NCBI RefSeq assembly: GCF_029223865.1
Contig: NZ_CP119520.1
Span: 2,852,001 to 2,916,000 of the forward strand
Length of the DNA stretch: 64,000 nucleotides
Direction of reading: 5' to 3'
Source of the DNA: Telluria mixta
GTDB taxonomy: Bacteria > Pseudomonadota > Gammaproteobacteria > Burkholderiales > Burkholderiaceae_D
In this document: positions 9,316 through 17,713 of the stretch, one piece after another
Layout of the letters: each line of letters begins with the position of its first letter
Numbering within the stretch: position 1 is the first letter of the stretch
Made by a program: the position numbers and the translations under genes
The notes under the pieces: generated by a model
Seen by the model: only the letters and a program-made list of their open reading frames with translations
The model's database searches: none
Told to the model about the DNA's origin: nothing

Positions 9316-11360
9316 ACTTATTTTTCGAAGAGTCCGGCGATTTCAAGGTCGGCACCGTGCTGTCGCAGGCGGGCGAGGCCTACCAGGTCGAAATGCCGAG
9401 CGGGAAGCGTACCAAGGTCAAGGCGCGCGACGTGATGCTGCAGTTCGACAAGCCCGATCCTGCTACCTTGCTGGAACAGGCGAAGGCCGTCGCGGCGGAC
9501 GTCGATCTGGAGTTCCTGTGGGAAGTCGCCGGCCAGGAAGAATTCGGATTCGCCGAACTGGGCGCCGAATACTTCGGCCACGCGCCGCTGCCGTTCGAAG
9601 CGGCCGGCCTCGTGCTGGCACTGCACGGCGCGCCCATCTATTTCTACAAGAAGGGCCGCGGCCGCTACAAGGCGGCGCCGGAACAGTCGCTGCGTGCGGC
9701 GCTCGCCGGCATCGAAAAGAAGAAACAGCAGGCCATCGTGCAGGCCGCGTATGTCGAAGAATTGAAGGCCGGCACGCTGCCGCAGGCCATGCAGCCGCTC
9801 GTCCAGCAACTGCTGTTCAAGCCGGACAAGAACAGCATCGAATATAAAGCCCTCGAAACGGCGGCCGACGAGTTGCAGACGACGGCCCCGCGCCTCATGC
9901 TGTCCACGGGCGGCATCGCGTCGGCCAAGGAGCTGCACATGGGCCGCTTCCTGTTCGAACACTTCCCGCGCGGCGCCGGCTTCCAGCCCGTCGCCGTGCC
10001 GACGCCGCCCGCCGACCTGCCGCTGGCGAACGTGGCCGCGTTCTCGATCGACGACGTGACGACGACCGAGATCGACGACGCGTTTTCCGTCGAGAAGCTC
10101 GATGACGGCACGGTCCGCGTGGGCATCCACATCGCGGCGCCGGGCCTGGGCATCCGTCCGGACGACGCCATCGACAAGATCGCCCGCGCGCGCATGTCGA
10201 CCGTGTATATGCCGGGCGACAAGATCACGATGCTGCCGGACGAGGTCGTCGACGCCTATACGCTGGCCGAGGGCAACGACTGCCCGGCGCTGTCGCTGTA
10301 TGCCGTGCTCGATCCGGCCACGTGGACCGTGCTCTCGACGACGACCCGCGCCGAGCGCGTGCCCATCAAGAACAACCTGCGCCACAACGACCTCGACGAC
10401 GTCGTCAACGAGGAAACGCTGAACAACGGCGAAGGCGATTACCCGCACAAGATGGAACTGGGCCTGCTGTGGCAGTGGGCGCTGCAACTGGAAGCGGGCC
10501 GCATGAAGAAGCGGGAAGCGTTCGGCCTGAAGCCGGAACAGGCCAACCGCGTCGACTTCAATTTCTATGTCGAGGACGACGTTGTCACGATCGTGCGCCG
10601 CAAGCGCGGCGCGCCGCTGGACAAGATCGTGGCCGAGCTGATGATCTTCGCAAACAGCACGTGGGGCAAGCTGTTGCACGACTGCGGCGTGCCGGGCATC
10701 TACCGCTCGCAAGGGCCGGGCGCCGGCGGCTGGACCGCCAAGATGCAGGTGCGCATGGTGACGCACGCGGCGCCGCACCAGGGCCTCGGCGTCGATCAAT
10801 ATGCCTGGTCGACCTCGCCGCTGCGCCGCTACACGGACCTCGTGAACCAGTGGCAGATCCTCGCGTGCGCGACGAACGGCGTGACGGCACCGCTCGTCGC
10901 CCCGTTCAAGCACCGCGATGCGACCCTGTTCTCGATCGTCTCCGCATTCGACGCCGCGTACTCCGCCTATAACGACTTCCAGCAGAACATGGAGCGCTAC
11001 TGGTGCCTGCGCTGGCTGGCGCAGGAAAACGCGAAGCAGGTCGAGGCCGTCGTGCTGAAGGACGAGGTGCTGCGCCTTGTCGAGATCCCGCTCGTGATCC
11101 GCCTGCCGGGCATGCCGCAGGCGGCGCGCGGCGCGCAAGTCCGCCTGGACATCGTGCGCTGGGACGAGGTCGACCTGTCGCTGGAGGCGCGCCTGCTCGA
11201 AGTGGCCGCCGTGGCGCCGGAAGCGGCCGAGGAGCTGGGCCTGGACGAGGAAGAGGACACGGGCGAGGCGGCGGCTGCGGAAGCGGTCGAGGCCGAGGGC
11301 GCGGTCGCGGTCACCGATCCGGAGACGCAGACCGACGTCACGGGCGAGCAGGCCGCGTGA
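9312..11360 (+). CDS. RNB-domain exoribonuclease (RNase II family)
   Basis: This 682-residue protein carries an RNB catalytic domain at roughly 245-560, with the metal-binding acidic motif SIDDVTTTEIDDAFSV, GIHIAAPG, MPGDKITMLPDEVVD and the signature YAWSTSPLRRYTDLVNQWQI. It should degrade single-stranded RNA 3' to 5'. The N-terminus (MNLFFEESGDFKVGTVLS) is not a standard cold-shock OB domain, and the C-terminus ends in an acidic Glu/Ala tail rather than a recognisable S1 domain. It is thus a shorter RNase II-like branch, not canonical RNase R or E. coli RNase II. Confidence 0.88.
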   Translation: MNLFFEESGDFKVGTVLSQAGEAYQVEMPSGKRTKVKARDVMLQFDKPDPATLLEQAKAVAADVDLEFLWEVAGQEEFGFAELGAEYFGHAPLPFEAAGLVLALHGAPIYFYKKGRGRYKAAPEQSLRAALAGIEKKKQQAIVQAAYVEELKAGTLPQAMQPLVQQLLFKPDKNSIEYKALETAADELQTTAPRLMLSTGGIASAKELHMGRFLFEHFPRGAGFQPVAVPTPPADLPLANVAAFSIDDVTTTEIDDAFSVEKLDDGTVRVGIHIAAPGLGIRPDDAIDKIARARMSTVYMPGDKITMLPDEVVDAYTLAEGNDCPALSLYAVLDPATWTVLSTTTRAERVPIKNNLRHNDLDDVVNEETLNNGEGDYPHKMELGLLWQWALQLEAGRMKKREAFGLKPEQANRVDFNFYVEDDVVTIVRRKRGAPLDKIVAELMIFANSTWGKLLHDCGVPGIYRSQGPGAGGWTAKMQVRMVTHAAPHQGLGVDQYAWSTSPLRRYTDLVNQWQILACATNGVTAPLVAPFKHRDATLFSIVSAFDAAYSAYNDFQQNMERYWCLRWLAQENAKQVEAVVLKDEVLRLVEIPLVIRLPGMPQAARGAQVRLDIVRWDEVDLSLEARLLEVAAVAPEAAEELGLDEEEDTGEAAAAEAVEAEGAVAVTDPETQTDVTGEQAA

Positions 11361-11489
11361 TGTGAATTCGTCATCATGTCGCCGCGACGCGACCATTTGG
11401 TGGGCACGGGGTGCCCACCCTACCAAAGATTCCAGCCTGCACGGTAGAATGGGGAGTTCCATGACCCCAACCGTCCCACCCCGCAGCGC

Positions 11490-12371
11490 GTGAACACCCT
11501 CCTACACAACCGTCCCCTGATGATCGCCATCGCCTGTTCGGTGCTGGCGCATGCCTCCCTGCTGGCGGTCCGCTTCGCCGCGCCGGATGCGTTCCGGCTG
11601 CAGCCGGCCGATCCGGGCCTGGAGGTCATCCTGGTCAACGCGAAGCATGCGCGCGCGCCCGTCAAGGCGGACGCGCTGGCCCAGGCCAACCTGGACGGCG
11701 GCGGCAATGCCGACGCCGGCCGCGCCCAGTCGCCGCTGCCGGACCTGCGCAAGGTCGAGAACGGCGACTCCATCCGCGCCCTGCAGCGCCGCATCGCCGA
11801 ACTGGAACAGCAGCAGAAAAGCGTGCTGACGAAGATGCGCCAGTCGCAGTTCAACAGCGCGCCCGTGGCCGACCAGACCAGGCCCGACCCGAGCCGCACG
11901 GGCGAGGACAACCTCGACTCCACCAAGGCCATCGCGCGCATGACAGCCGAGATCACCCAGCGCATCGCCGACGAAAACAAACGTCCCAAGAAGACGTTCA
12001 TCAGCCCCAGCACGCGCGAGGTCGGCTACGCCATGTATTACAAGGCGATGCAAAAGCGCGTGGAAGAGGTGGGCACGTTGAATTTCCCGCAGCAGAACGG
12101 CAAGAAGCTGTACGGCGAACTGGTCGTCTACATCCCGATCTTCCAGGACGGGACGCTCTATGAAAAAGAAGGCGGACCGCGCATCGAGCGCAGTTCCGGC
12201 AATCCAGCGCTGGACAAGGCCGCGCTGTCGATCGTGCGCCGCGCCGCGCCATTCGGCAAATTCCCGGCCAATATGCGCTCGACCGACAAGGACGACCTCT
12301 GGATCGTCGTCACCCGCTTCAAGTTCACCCGCGAGGAAAAGCTGCAGGCAGAATTGCGCGGCGAAGGATAA
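11490..12371 (+). CDS. TonB-family energy transducer-like protein
   Basis: The 293-residue protein has one N-terminal membrane segment (LMIAIACSVLAHASLLAVRF), a coiled-coil segment around 85-115 (IRALQRRIAELEQQQKSVL) and a C-terminal TonB-like fold with YGELVVYIPIFQDG and ALDKAALSIVRRAAPFG. TonB proteins pass inner-membrane energy to outer-membrane receptors. No exbB or exbD is adjacent, so the partner is unknown. The GTG at 11490 is the assigned start; the in-frame ATG at 11520 is possible but would trim the N-terminus before the membrane segment. Confidence 0.8.
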   Translation: MNTLLHNRPLMIAIACSVLAHASLLAVRFAAPDAFRLQPADPGLEVILVNAKHARAPVKADALAQANLDGGGNADAGRAQSPLPDLRKVENGDSIRALQRRIAELEQQQKSVLTKMRQSQFNSAPVADQTRPDPSRTGEDNLDSTKAIARMTAEITQRIADENKRPKKTFISPSTREVGYAMYYKAMQKRVEEVGTLNFPQQNGKKLYGELVVYIPIFQDGTLYEKEGGPRIERSSGNPALDKAALSIVRRAAPFGKFPANMRSTDKDDLWIVVTRFKFTREEKLQAELRGEG

Positions 12372-12395
12372 CGGGAGCTCAGTAATGGAGACTAA

Positions 12396-13217
12396 ATGAC
12401 GGATAAATATTGCGTGATCGGCAACCCGATCGCCCACAGCAAATCGCCGGACATCCACGCCGCGTTCGCGGCCGCGACCGGCCAGGACATCTCGTACGAG
12501 CGCTGCCTGGCGCCGCTGGACGGCTTTGCGGACACCGTCCGCGACCTCGTCGCGCAGGGCTACCGCGGCGCCAACGTGACGCTCCCCTTCAAGCTGGAAG
12601 CGGCCGCGCTGGCCACCCGGCTGGAAGAGCGGGCGCGCCTGGCGGGTGCCGTCAACACCTTGCGTTTCGAGGGCGGCGAGATCGTCGGCGACAACACGGA
12701 CGGTCCGGGCCTCGTGGCCGACATCGTGAAGAATGCCGGCGTGCCGCTCACCGGCAAGCGCGTCCTGCTGCTGGGCGCGGGCGGCGCGGCGCGCGGCGTC
12801 ATCCTGCCGTTCCTGAGCGAGAAGCCGGAAGCGATCGTGATCGCCAACCGCACGCGTGCGACGGCCGATGCGCTCGTTTCCCACTTTGCCGATCACGTGG
12901 CGTATGCGGGGCAGATCAGCGCCTGCGGTTTCACGGACATCGCGGGCCCGTTCGACGTCGTCGTCAACGCGACGTCGGCCAGCCTGTCGGCCGACCTGCC
13001 GCCCGTGCCCGCGTCGGCTTTCCGGTCGGGCACGCTGGCGCTGGACATGATGTACGGGAAAGAGCCGACACCGTTCATGGCGTTCGCGGCAGCGCACGGC
13101 GCGACCGTGCGCGACGGCCTCGGCATGCTGGTCGAACAGGCGGCGGAAGCGTTCTTTACCTGGCGCGGCGTGCGGCCGGAGACGTCGGCCTTGCTGGCCC
13201 GCATGCGCGCATCATGA
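12396..13217 (+). CDS. aroE: Shikimate dehydrogenase (NADP+)
   Basis: AroE reduces 3-dehydroshikimate to shikimate with NADPH. The 273-residue protein has the substrate motif [16 protein letters not shown], the catalytic-lysine strand [15 protein letters not shown] and the nucleotide-binding loop [17 protein letters not shown] ribosome site lies about seven bases upstream of the ATG. The stop overlaps the mtgA start (ATGA). The pairing aroE-mtgA is common in Betaproteobacteria. Confidence 0.96.
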   Translation: MTDKYCVIGNPIAHSKSPDIHAAFAAATGQDISYERCLAPLDGFADTVRDLVAQGYRGANVTLPFKLEAAALATRLEERARLAGAVNTLRFEGGEIVGDNTDGPGLVADIVKNAGVPLTGKRVLLLGAGGAARGVILPFLSEKPEAIVIANRTRATADALVSHFADHVAYAGQISACGFTDIAGPFDVVVNATSASLSADLPPVPASAFRSGTLALDMMYGKEPTPFMAFAAAHGATVRDGLGMLVEQAAEAFFTWRGVRPETSALLARMRAS

Positions 13218-13954
13218 GCGGCATCGGCACGCTCAAGGCGGGCGCGCCCGCGCGCGCAAGAACCGGCGGGCGGCGCTGGCTGAAGTGGCTCGTCCTCGGG
13301 CCGCTGCTGCTCGTCGTCCTGGTGCAGCTGTATTTCTTTGCGATGGTGTGCTGGTGGACGCAGTTCAACCCGTCGTCCACGAGCATGATGCGCCAGCAGC
13401 TGTCGGCGCTGCGCGAGCAGAATCCGAACGCGAAGCTGGAACAGGCGTGGGTGCCGTATTCCCGCATCTCGAACAACCTGAAGCGCGCCGTGATCGCATC
13501 CGAGGATGCGAATTTCAGCGAGCATGACGGTGTCGACTGGGACGCGCTGGAAAAGGCGTACGAGCGCAACAACAAGAAGCACAGGGTGGTGGGCGGCGGG
13601 TCGACGATCACCCAGCAGCTGGCCAAGAACCTGTTCCTGTCCGGCTCGCGCAACTACCTGCGCAAGGGCCAGGAACTCGTCATCGCCTACATGCTGGAAG
13701 CGGTGATGGACAAGCAGCGCATCCTCGAGATCTACCTGAACGTGGTCGAATTCGGCCGCGGCGTGTTCGGCGCCGAGGCTGCCGCGCGCCATTATTTCCG
13801 CACGTCGGCCGCGAACCTGAACGCCGCCCAGGCTGCCCGGCTGGCCGTGATGCTGCCGAACCCGCGCTACTACGACCGCCACCGCGACACGAACTACCTG
13901 GCGCGCCGCACGGCGGTCATCCAGCGGCGCATGAACGCGGCCGAACTGCCCTGA
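13214..13954 (+). CDS. mtgA: Monofunctional biosynthetic peptidoglycan transglycosylase
   Basis: MtgA polymerises lipid II glycan strands at the inner membrane. The 246-residue protein has a short cytosolic N-terminus, a membrane segment at about 25-45 ([20 protein letters not shown]) and GT51 motifs [13 protein letters not shown] (catalytic Glu), [16 protein letters not shown] and [10 protein letters not shown]. There is no transpeptidase domain. The start is set by the ATGA overlap with aroE; the frame is open further upstream inside aroE only as an overlap. Confidence 0.95.
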   Translation: MSGIGTLKAGAPARARTGGRRWLKWLVLGPLLLVVLVQLYFFAMVCWWTQFNPSSTSMMRQQLSALREQNPNAKLEQAWVPYSRISNNLKRAVIASEDANFSEHDGVDWDALEKAYERNNKKHRVVGGGSTITQQLAKNLFLSGSRNYLRKGQELVIAYMLEAVMDKQRILEIYLNVVEFGRGVFGAEAAARHYFRTSAANLNAAQAARLAVMLPNPRYYDRHRDTNYLARRTAVIQRRMNAAELP

Positions 13955-13969
13955 TTCACAGCGCCCGTT

Positions 13970-16081
13970 TCACAGCCCCTTTTCCCACACGAGACGCCAG
14001 GTCGTGCGCACGCGGTAGGCTGTCGTGCGCACGAGCGGGCTGGCGCCGTCGTAGGCGACCCGTTCGCGATAGTCCCGGTGCAGCAGGTCCGCCACGGACA
14101 GCCGCAGCCGCGTCGTCGCGTCGCGCTTCCACACCGCGTACAGGTCGAACTGGCGCTTGATGCCGTCATCGCTGGACAGCACGGCGCTCGTGCGGCCGGC
14201 CACCCGGCCGCGGTAGCTCCAGGTGCCGCCCAGGTCGACGCGGGCGGCGCCGTAGTCGAGGCCGACGTTGCCGCTGTACGTCGGCTGCCCCTCGATGCGG
14301 TTGTCCGGTCCCGGCACGCTGTCCACGCGCGACCAGTTGCGCGCCGCGTTCACGCGCACCGCCAGCGGGCCCCGCGTCGCCCTGCCTTCGAATTCGATGC
14401 CGCGCACGGTCGCGCCGCCCAGGTTCTCCGGTGTGGAGGTCCACACGCCGTCGGCCAGGGAAGTGCGGAACAGCGTGACGTCGCGGATGCGCTTGTGGAA
14501 CGCGCTGACCCCGACCATGCCGTCCTTGCCGATCGTGCGCTCCCAGGCCAGGTCGACGGCGAGCGCCAGTTCGGGACGCAGGTTCGGGTTGCCCTGCTGG
14601 TCCGGGTTGGTGGCGCTGTTATTGTTGTCGACCGTGTACCGGCGCGGCATCAACTGGATGATGTTCGGCGCCTTGTACGTCCGGCTGACGGCGAGGCGGA
14701 ACTGGTCGCGCGCGCCCGCCGGCTTGAACAGCGCCTGCAGGATCGGGCTCCACGCGCCGGCGTGGACGTCGACCGCGGCGTGCGCATTGCCTTCTCCCGT
14801 CGTGCGCAGGTCTTCGCGGCGCAGGCCGACGTAGGCCGACCAGGCGTCGTCGATGTCCCACTCGTCCTGCACGAAAAAGGCGCCGCGGGCGACGCCGGCG
14901 CGGTAGTTCTCGTCGCTGGCCAGCAGCAGCGCATCGGCCGCATCGGTCTGGCGTTCGCGCCGGTATTCGCTGCGCCGCTTGCGGCCCAGTTCCCAGCCGG
15001 CCGCGAGCAGGTGGCCGCGCCACATGGGACGGCGCCAGCTGCCGTTGAACGTCCATTCGCGTTCGGTCGGGCCGGAGGCGACGCGATGGGTCTCGAGCAG
15101 GTCGTCGCGCAGGTCCATGCCGCGGTAGACGAAGGCGGCATCGCGCGTGGTGTAATAGCCGGACAGCTTGGCCGTCACGCGCGCGCCGCCATCGAGCCTG
15201 CGGGTCCACGCCACGTCGGCATAGGCATGCAGCGGATCGGCCGCGAAGCGCTGGACGGCATGCGGGAACGCCGTCGGACCGCCGGTCTCGGTGGTCTCCG
15301 TCTCGCGCTTGGTGTTGTCGAAGCGGCGCTTGCGCACATAGCCTTGCGCCGTGACGGTGTCGCTTGTGTCCGGCTGCCAGGTCAGGCGCGGCGCCAGTTC
15401 CGCCATCTCCTCGGTCTGGTGGTCGGACCAGGCGATGCGGCGCAGCAGGTCGGGACGGCGGCCCGCTTCCGTGGTGACGGCCGTGACGGGATTCTCGTTG
15501 TGCCTGAGGGTGGCGACCAGCGTGTAGGCCAGCGCGCCCGCACGGCCGCTGTGCTGGGCGACGAGCTGCGGCGCGAGATAGCCGTCCACGACGGCGCTGC
15601 CCGCCTTGACCTCGGTCGCGGCGGCGCCCCGGGCCGGGCCGGCGCGGCGCAGGATCACGTTGATGGTCCCGGCCACGGCCTGGCTGGAGGTTTCGGCGGT
15701 GGCGGTGCGCTGGATCTCGATCCGCTCGATGACGTCGGGACCGAGCGACTCCAGCGCGAAGCCGGCCGGCGCCGGCAAACCGTTGAGCAGCAGCGCCACG
15801 TAGCCGCCGCCCATGCCGCGCATGCGGATCGTGGCGGCCTTGCCGGGGCTGGCATCGACCGTGATGCCGGGTTGCCGTTTCAGTACGTCGGACAGCGTGC
15901 CGTCGCCCTGGCGCAGAATCTCGTCGCGGCCGACGACGATGGAAGTCGTGGTCGACTGCGCGCGCTGCGCATTCGCGTCAGCGCTGACGACGACCTGTTG
16001 CATGGGCGCGGTCTGGGCATGAAGGCCGGCCTGGACGGCCAGCAGCAGCGCGGCCGCGCCGCCGGATCGGATAATGTGCAT
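13970..16081 (-). CDS. TonB-dependent outer-membrane receptor
   Basis: The 703-residue protein starts at the ATG at 16081 with a signal peptide (MHIIRSGGAAALLLAVQAG then ending LHAQ); an upstream ATG at 16117 would add 12 residues before it. A plug domain follows (DEILRQGDGTLSDVLKRQPG, GGGYVALLLNGLP, IERIEIQRTATAETSSQAVA), then a beta-barrel with alternating aromatic strands. The ligand is unknown; siderophore, vitamin B12 or a sugar are all possible. It ends WEKGL, not the aromatic residue usual for outer-membrane proteins. It converges with mtgA and stands alone. Confidence 0.88.
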   Translation of the reverse strand: MHIIRSGGAAALLLAVQAGLHAQTAPMQQVVVSADANAQRAQSTTTSIVVGRDEILRQGDGTLSDVLKRQPGITVDASPGKAATIRMRGMGGGYVALLLNGLPAPAGFALESLGPDVIERIEIQRTATAETSSQAVAGTINVILRRAGPARGAAATEVKAGSAVVDGYLAPQLVAQHSGRAGALAYTLVATLRHNENPVTAVTTEAGRRPDLLRRIAWSDHQTEEMAELAPRLTWQPDTSDTVTAQGYVRKRRFDNTKRETETTETGGPTAFPHAVQRFAADPLHAYADVAWTRRLDGGARVTAKLSGYYTTRDAAFVYRGMDLRDDLLETHRVASGPTEREWTFNGSWRRPMWRGHLLAAGWELGRKRRSEYRRERQTDAADALLLASDENYRAGVARGAFFVQDEWDIDDAWSAYVGLRREDLRTTGEGNAHAAVDVHAGAWSPILQALFKPAGARDQFRLAVSRTYKAPNIIQLMPRRYTVDNNNSATNPDQQGNPNLRPELALAVDLAWERTIGKDGMVGVSAFHKRIRDVTLFRTSLADGVWTSTPENLGGATVRGIEFEGRATRGPLAVRVNAARNWSRVDSVPGPDNRIEGQPTYSGNVGLDYGAARVDLGGTWSYRGRVAGRTSAVLSSDDGIKRQFDLYAVWKRDATTRLRLSVADLLHRDYRERVAYDGASPLVRTTAYRVRTTWRLVWEKGL

Positions 16082-16151
16082 GGATGGATTATTCGACAAC
16101 CGCCGCGGCCGCGGCACGGTCGAGGGACGAACGGACCGGACGACGGGACGA

Positions 16152-16201
16152 ATTCGGGGTCAGAGCACATTTTTGTCAAAATTCGGGGTCAGAGCACATT
16201 T
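16152..16201 (+). repeat. Two direct copies of a short interspersed repeat
   Basis: The motif ATTCGGGGTCAGAGCACAT occurs at 16152 and again at 16181, a 29-base period, each followed by TTT. A reverse-complement copy is split by the IS3 element (16303-16312 and 17573-17588), and a partial reverse copy (CCTGACCCCGAATTT) is at 17603-17617. The cluster lies between the TonB-receptor gene and corA. Similar short repeats mark transposase-associated or REP-like DNA in related bacteria; that link is from memory and unverified. Confidence 0.8.
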
Positions 16202-16363
16202 CGATCCGCAGCGCTCGGCCCCGCTTTTGCCGTTCATGCCAGTGCCCTCACGGTGTTTTCGTTGCGCTGATGCCTCAAACATGCCGCGTGGCCATTGCCA
16301 CAAAAAGTGCTCTGAGGTGTACCGGGTTTAGTGGACATCCCAAATAGAGGACAATGCGTTCCC

Positions 16364-16681
16364 ATGGATAAGACTAAACCTGCTCCTACCGAGCGCAGAG
16401 AGTTCACGAAGGCTTTCAAGCAAGAGGCGGTCACACGCCTGAAGGCAACTGATAACGCGACAGCCTTGGCACTGGAGCTTGGCGTGCGGCGCAACGTGCT
16501 CTACAAATGGGCCGAGACGCTTGAGAAAGCTGGCGCCGAGAAGGCGTTCAACGGCCCAGGGCGGCCGTTGGCACAGGACGAGGATGAGTTGACCCGGCTG
16601 CGGCGGGAAAATGAGCGGTTGAAGATGGAGAACACCATCCTAAAAAAGGCCGACGCGTACTTTGCGAAACGCAAGCCGTAA
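16364..16681 (+). CDS. IS3-family transposase OrfA
   Basis: OrfA is the DNA-binding half of the IS3 transposase. From the ATG at 16364 it has 105 residues: an HTH_Tnp_1-type helix-turn-helix (FTKAFKQEAVTRLKATDN, ALELGVRRNVLYKWAE) and a leucine-zipper-like segment (DELTRLRRENERLKMENTIL). A GTG 33 bases earlier is possible. The heptamer A-AAA-AAG at 16642-16648 is in the exact phase for a -1 slip into OrfB. Confidence 0.9.
   Translation: MDKTKPAPTERREFTKAFKQEAVTRLKATDNATALALELGVRRNVLYKWAETLEKAGAEKAFNGPGRPLAQDEDELTRLRRENERLKMENTILKKADAYFAKRKP
16642..16648 (+). promoter_or_regulatory. Programmed -1 frameshift slippery heptamer (OrfA to OrfB)
   Basis: In the OrfA frame the codons read CTA AAA AAG, so the heptamer is positioned as X-XXY-YYZ. 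After a -1 slip the frame is open from 16648 through the OrfB ATG at 16726 with no stop, adding AVRYAFVHEHRKEFPIA before MMCRLLE, a typical IS3 OrfB beginning. The predicted fusion OrfAB is join(16364..16648, 16648..17541), 392 residues. Confidence 0.85.
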
Positions 16682-16725
16682 GGTACGCCTTTGTTCATGA
16701 GCATCGCAAAGAGTTTCCGATTGCG

Positions 16726-17541
16726 ATGATGTGCCGGTTGCTGGAGGTGAGCCGAAGCGGTTGTTATGCCGCACGTGAGCGCGAGCCGAGCATACGCAGC
16801 CGCGAAGACGTGGCGCTACGTAGTCGCATCGAAGAACTGCACGCAGAGCAATGGCACGCGCCAGGCGTCATCAAAACATGGCGTTTGCTACTTGCTGAAG
16901 GTGTAAATTGCAGTCGTAACCGCGTGGCCAGGATACGTCGGATCGCTGGCATCGAAACCCGCCGCATGGCGCGGTTCAAAAAGATGCGGACGTATCAAAA
17001 GACCGAGCCGCCGGCGGAAGACCTGGTCAAACGCCAATTTGCCGTAACGCTGCCCAATCGGGTCTGGGTCGGCGATATGACGCAGATCGCAACAAGGAAG
17101 GGACCTTTGCATCTTGCCGCCTTCGTCGACCTGTGCACGCATCGTGTCATCGGATGGGCCACTGCAACGAGCCAGACAGCGAACCTGGCCGTGACAGCGC
17201 TGCAAGCTGGTATCGCACAGCGAAAGCCTGTCAACGGGATGATCTGCCATACGGATCAGGGCTCGCAGTTTTCCTCAGCCATGTTTCGCAATCATCTGCG
17301 CGACAACCAGATACGCCCAAGCATGAGCCGCAGAGGAAACTGCCACGACAACGCCGTGGCGGAGAGTTTCTTTTCGAACCTGAAGAACGAGCTGACGCAC
17401 CACACGATCTATGAAGATCAGCAGTCGGCACTAGCCGCCATTACCGCCTACATCGACGTGTATTACAATCAGCAACGACTTCATCAGACGCTCGGCTACC
17501 GTACGCCAGCTGAAGTCGAAAAAATGCACGGGTGTACCTGA
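16726..17541 (+). CDS. IS3-family transposase OrfB (DDE integrase domain)
   Basis: OrfB is the catalytic half. From the ATG at 16726 it has 271 residues with an HTH_21-like region at about 35-75 and an rve integrase core. The catalytic triad is D117 (VWVGDMTQIA), D177 (CHTDQGSQFSS) and E213 (DNAVAESFFSNLKNE), a DDE spacing of 35. The C-terminus YYNQQRLHQTLGYRTPAEVE is standard. It is probably made mostly as the OrfAB fusion. Nothing looks truncated. Confidence 0.93.
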   Translation: MMCRLLEVSRSGCYAAREREPSIRSREDVALRSRIEELHAEQWHAPGVIKTWRLLLAEGVNCSRNRVARIRRIAGIETRRMARFKKMRTYQKTEPPAEDLVKRQFAVTLPNRVWVGDMTQIATRKGPLHLAAFVDLCTHRVIGWATATSQTANLAVTALQAGIAQRKPVNGMICHTDQGSQFSSAMFRNHLRDNQIRPSMSRRGNCHDNAVAESFFSNLKNELTHHTIYEDQQSALAAITAYIDVYYNQQRLHQTLGYRTPAEVEKMHGCT

Positions 17542-17572
17542 TTTAACCTGTCTACCAAACCGGTGCATCTCA

Positions 17573-17617
17573 CTCTGACCCCGAATTTACGGCGAAATTG
17601 GACCTGACCCCGAATTT
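17573..17617 (-). repeat. Right half of the IS-split repeat plus a partial copy
   Basis: After the CTC target duplicate, TGACCCCGAATTT (17576-17588) completes the repeat whose left half (AAAAAGTG, then CTC) ends at 16312. A shorter relative, CCTGACCCCGAATTT, is at 17603-17617. Both are in reverse orientation to the two copies at 16152-16201, so the cluster is itself an inverted arrangement around about 100 bp of non-coding DNA. Confidence 0.75.
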
Positions 17618-17713
17618 GGGAATTTGCCTGGGAAAACGTGCGTTCGGACTGGCCGGCCTCAGGGCTTACAGGTACACTTGCGCTGTTTCCGAATCCGGCC
17701 GAGAAAGCAGCGC

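Larger units (their letters stand above)
16313..17572 (+). mobile_element. Complete IS3-family insertion sequence, about 1260 bp
   Basis: Imperfect terminal inverted repeats are visible. The left end (16313-16337) begins TGAGGTGTACCGGG and the right end (17549-17572), read in reverse, begins TGAGATGCACCGG; both continue with a TTTrGTrGACA match. CTC flanks the element on both sides (16310-16312, 17573-17575) as a 3-bp target duplication, a size IS3 elements make. Removing the element and one CTC restores a copy of the nearby repeat. It encodes OrfA and OrfB with an A6G slippery site, and both frames are intact, so it looks recently active. Confidence 0.9.

Noticed and set aside
16084..16347. 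Short open frames through the repeat cluster
   Set aside because: They follow the repeats, have no ribosome site and no similarity; the region is better explained as non-coding repeat DNA.
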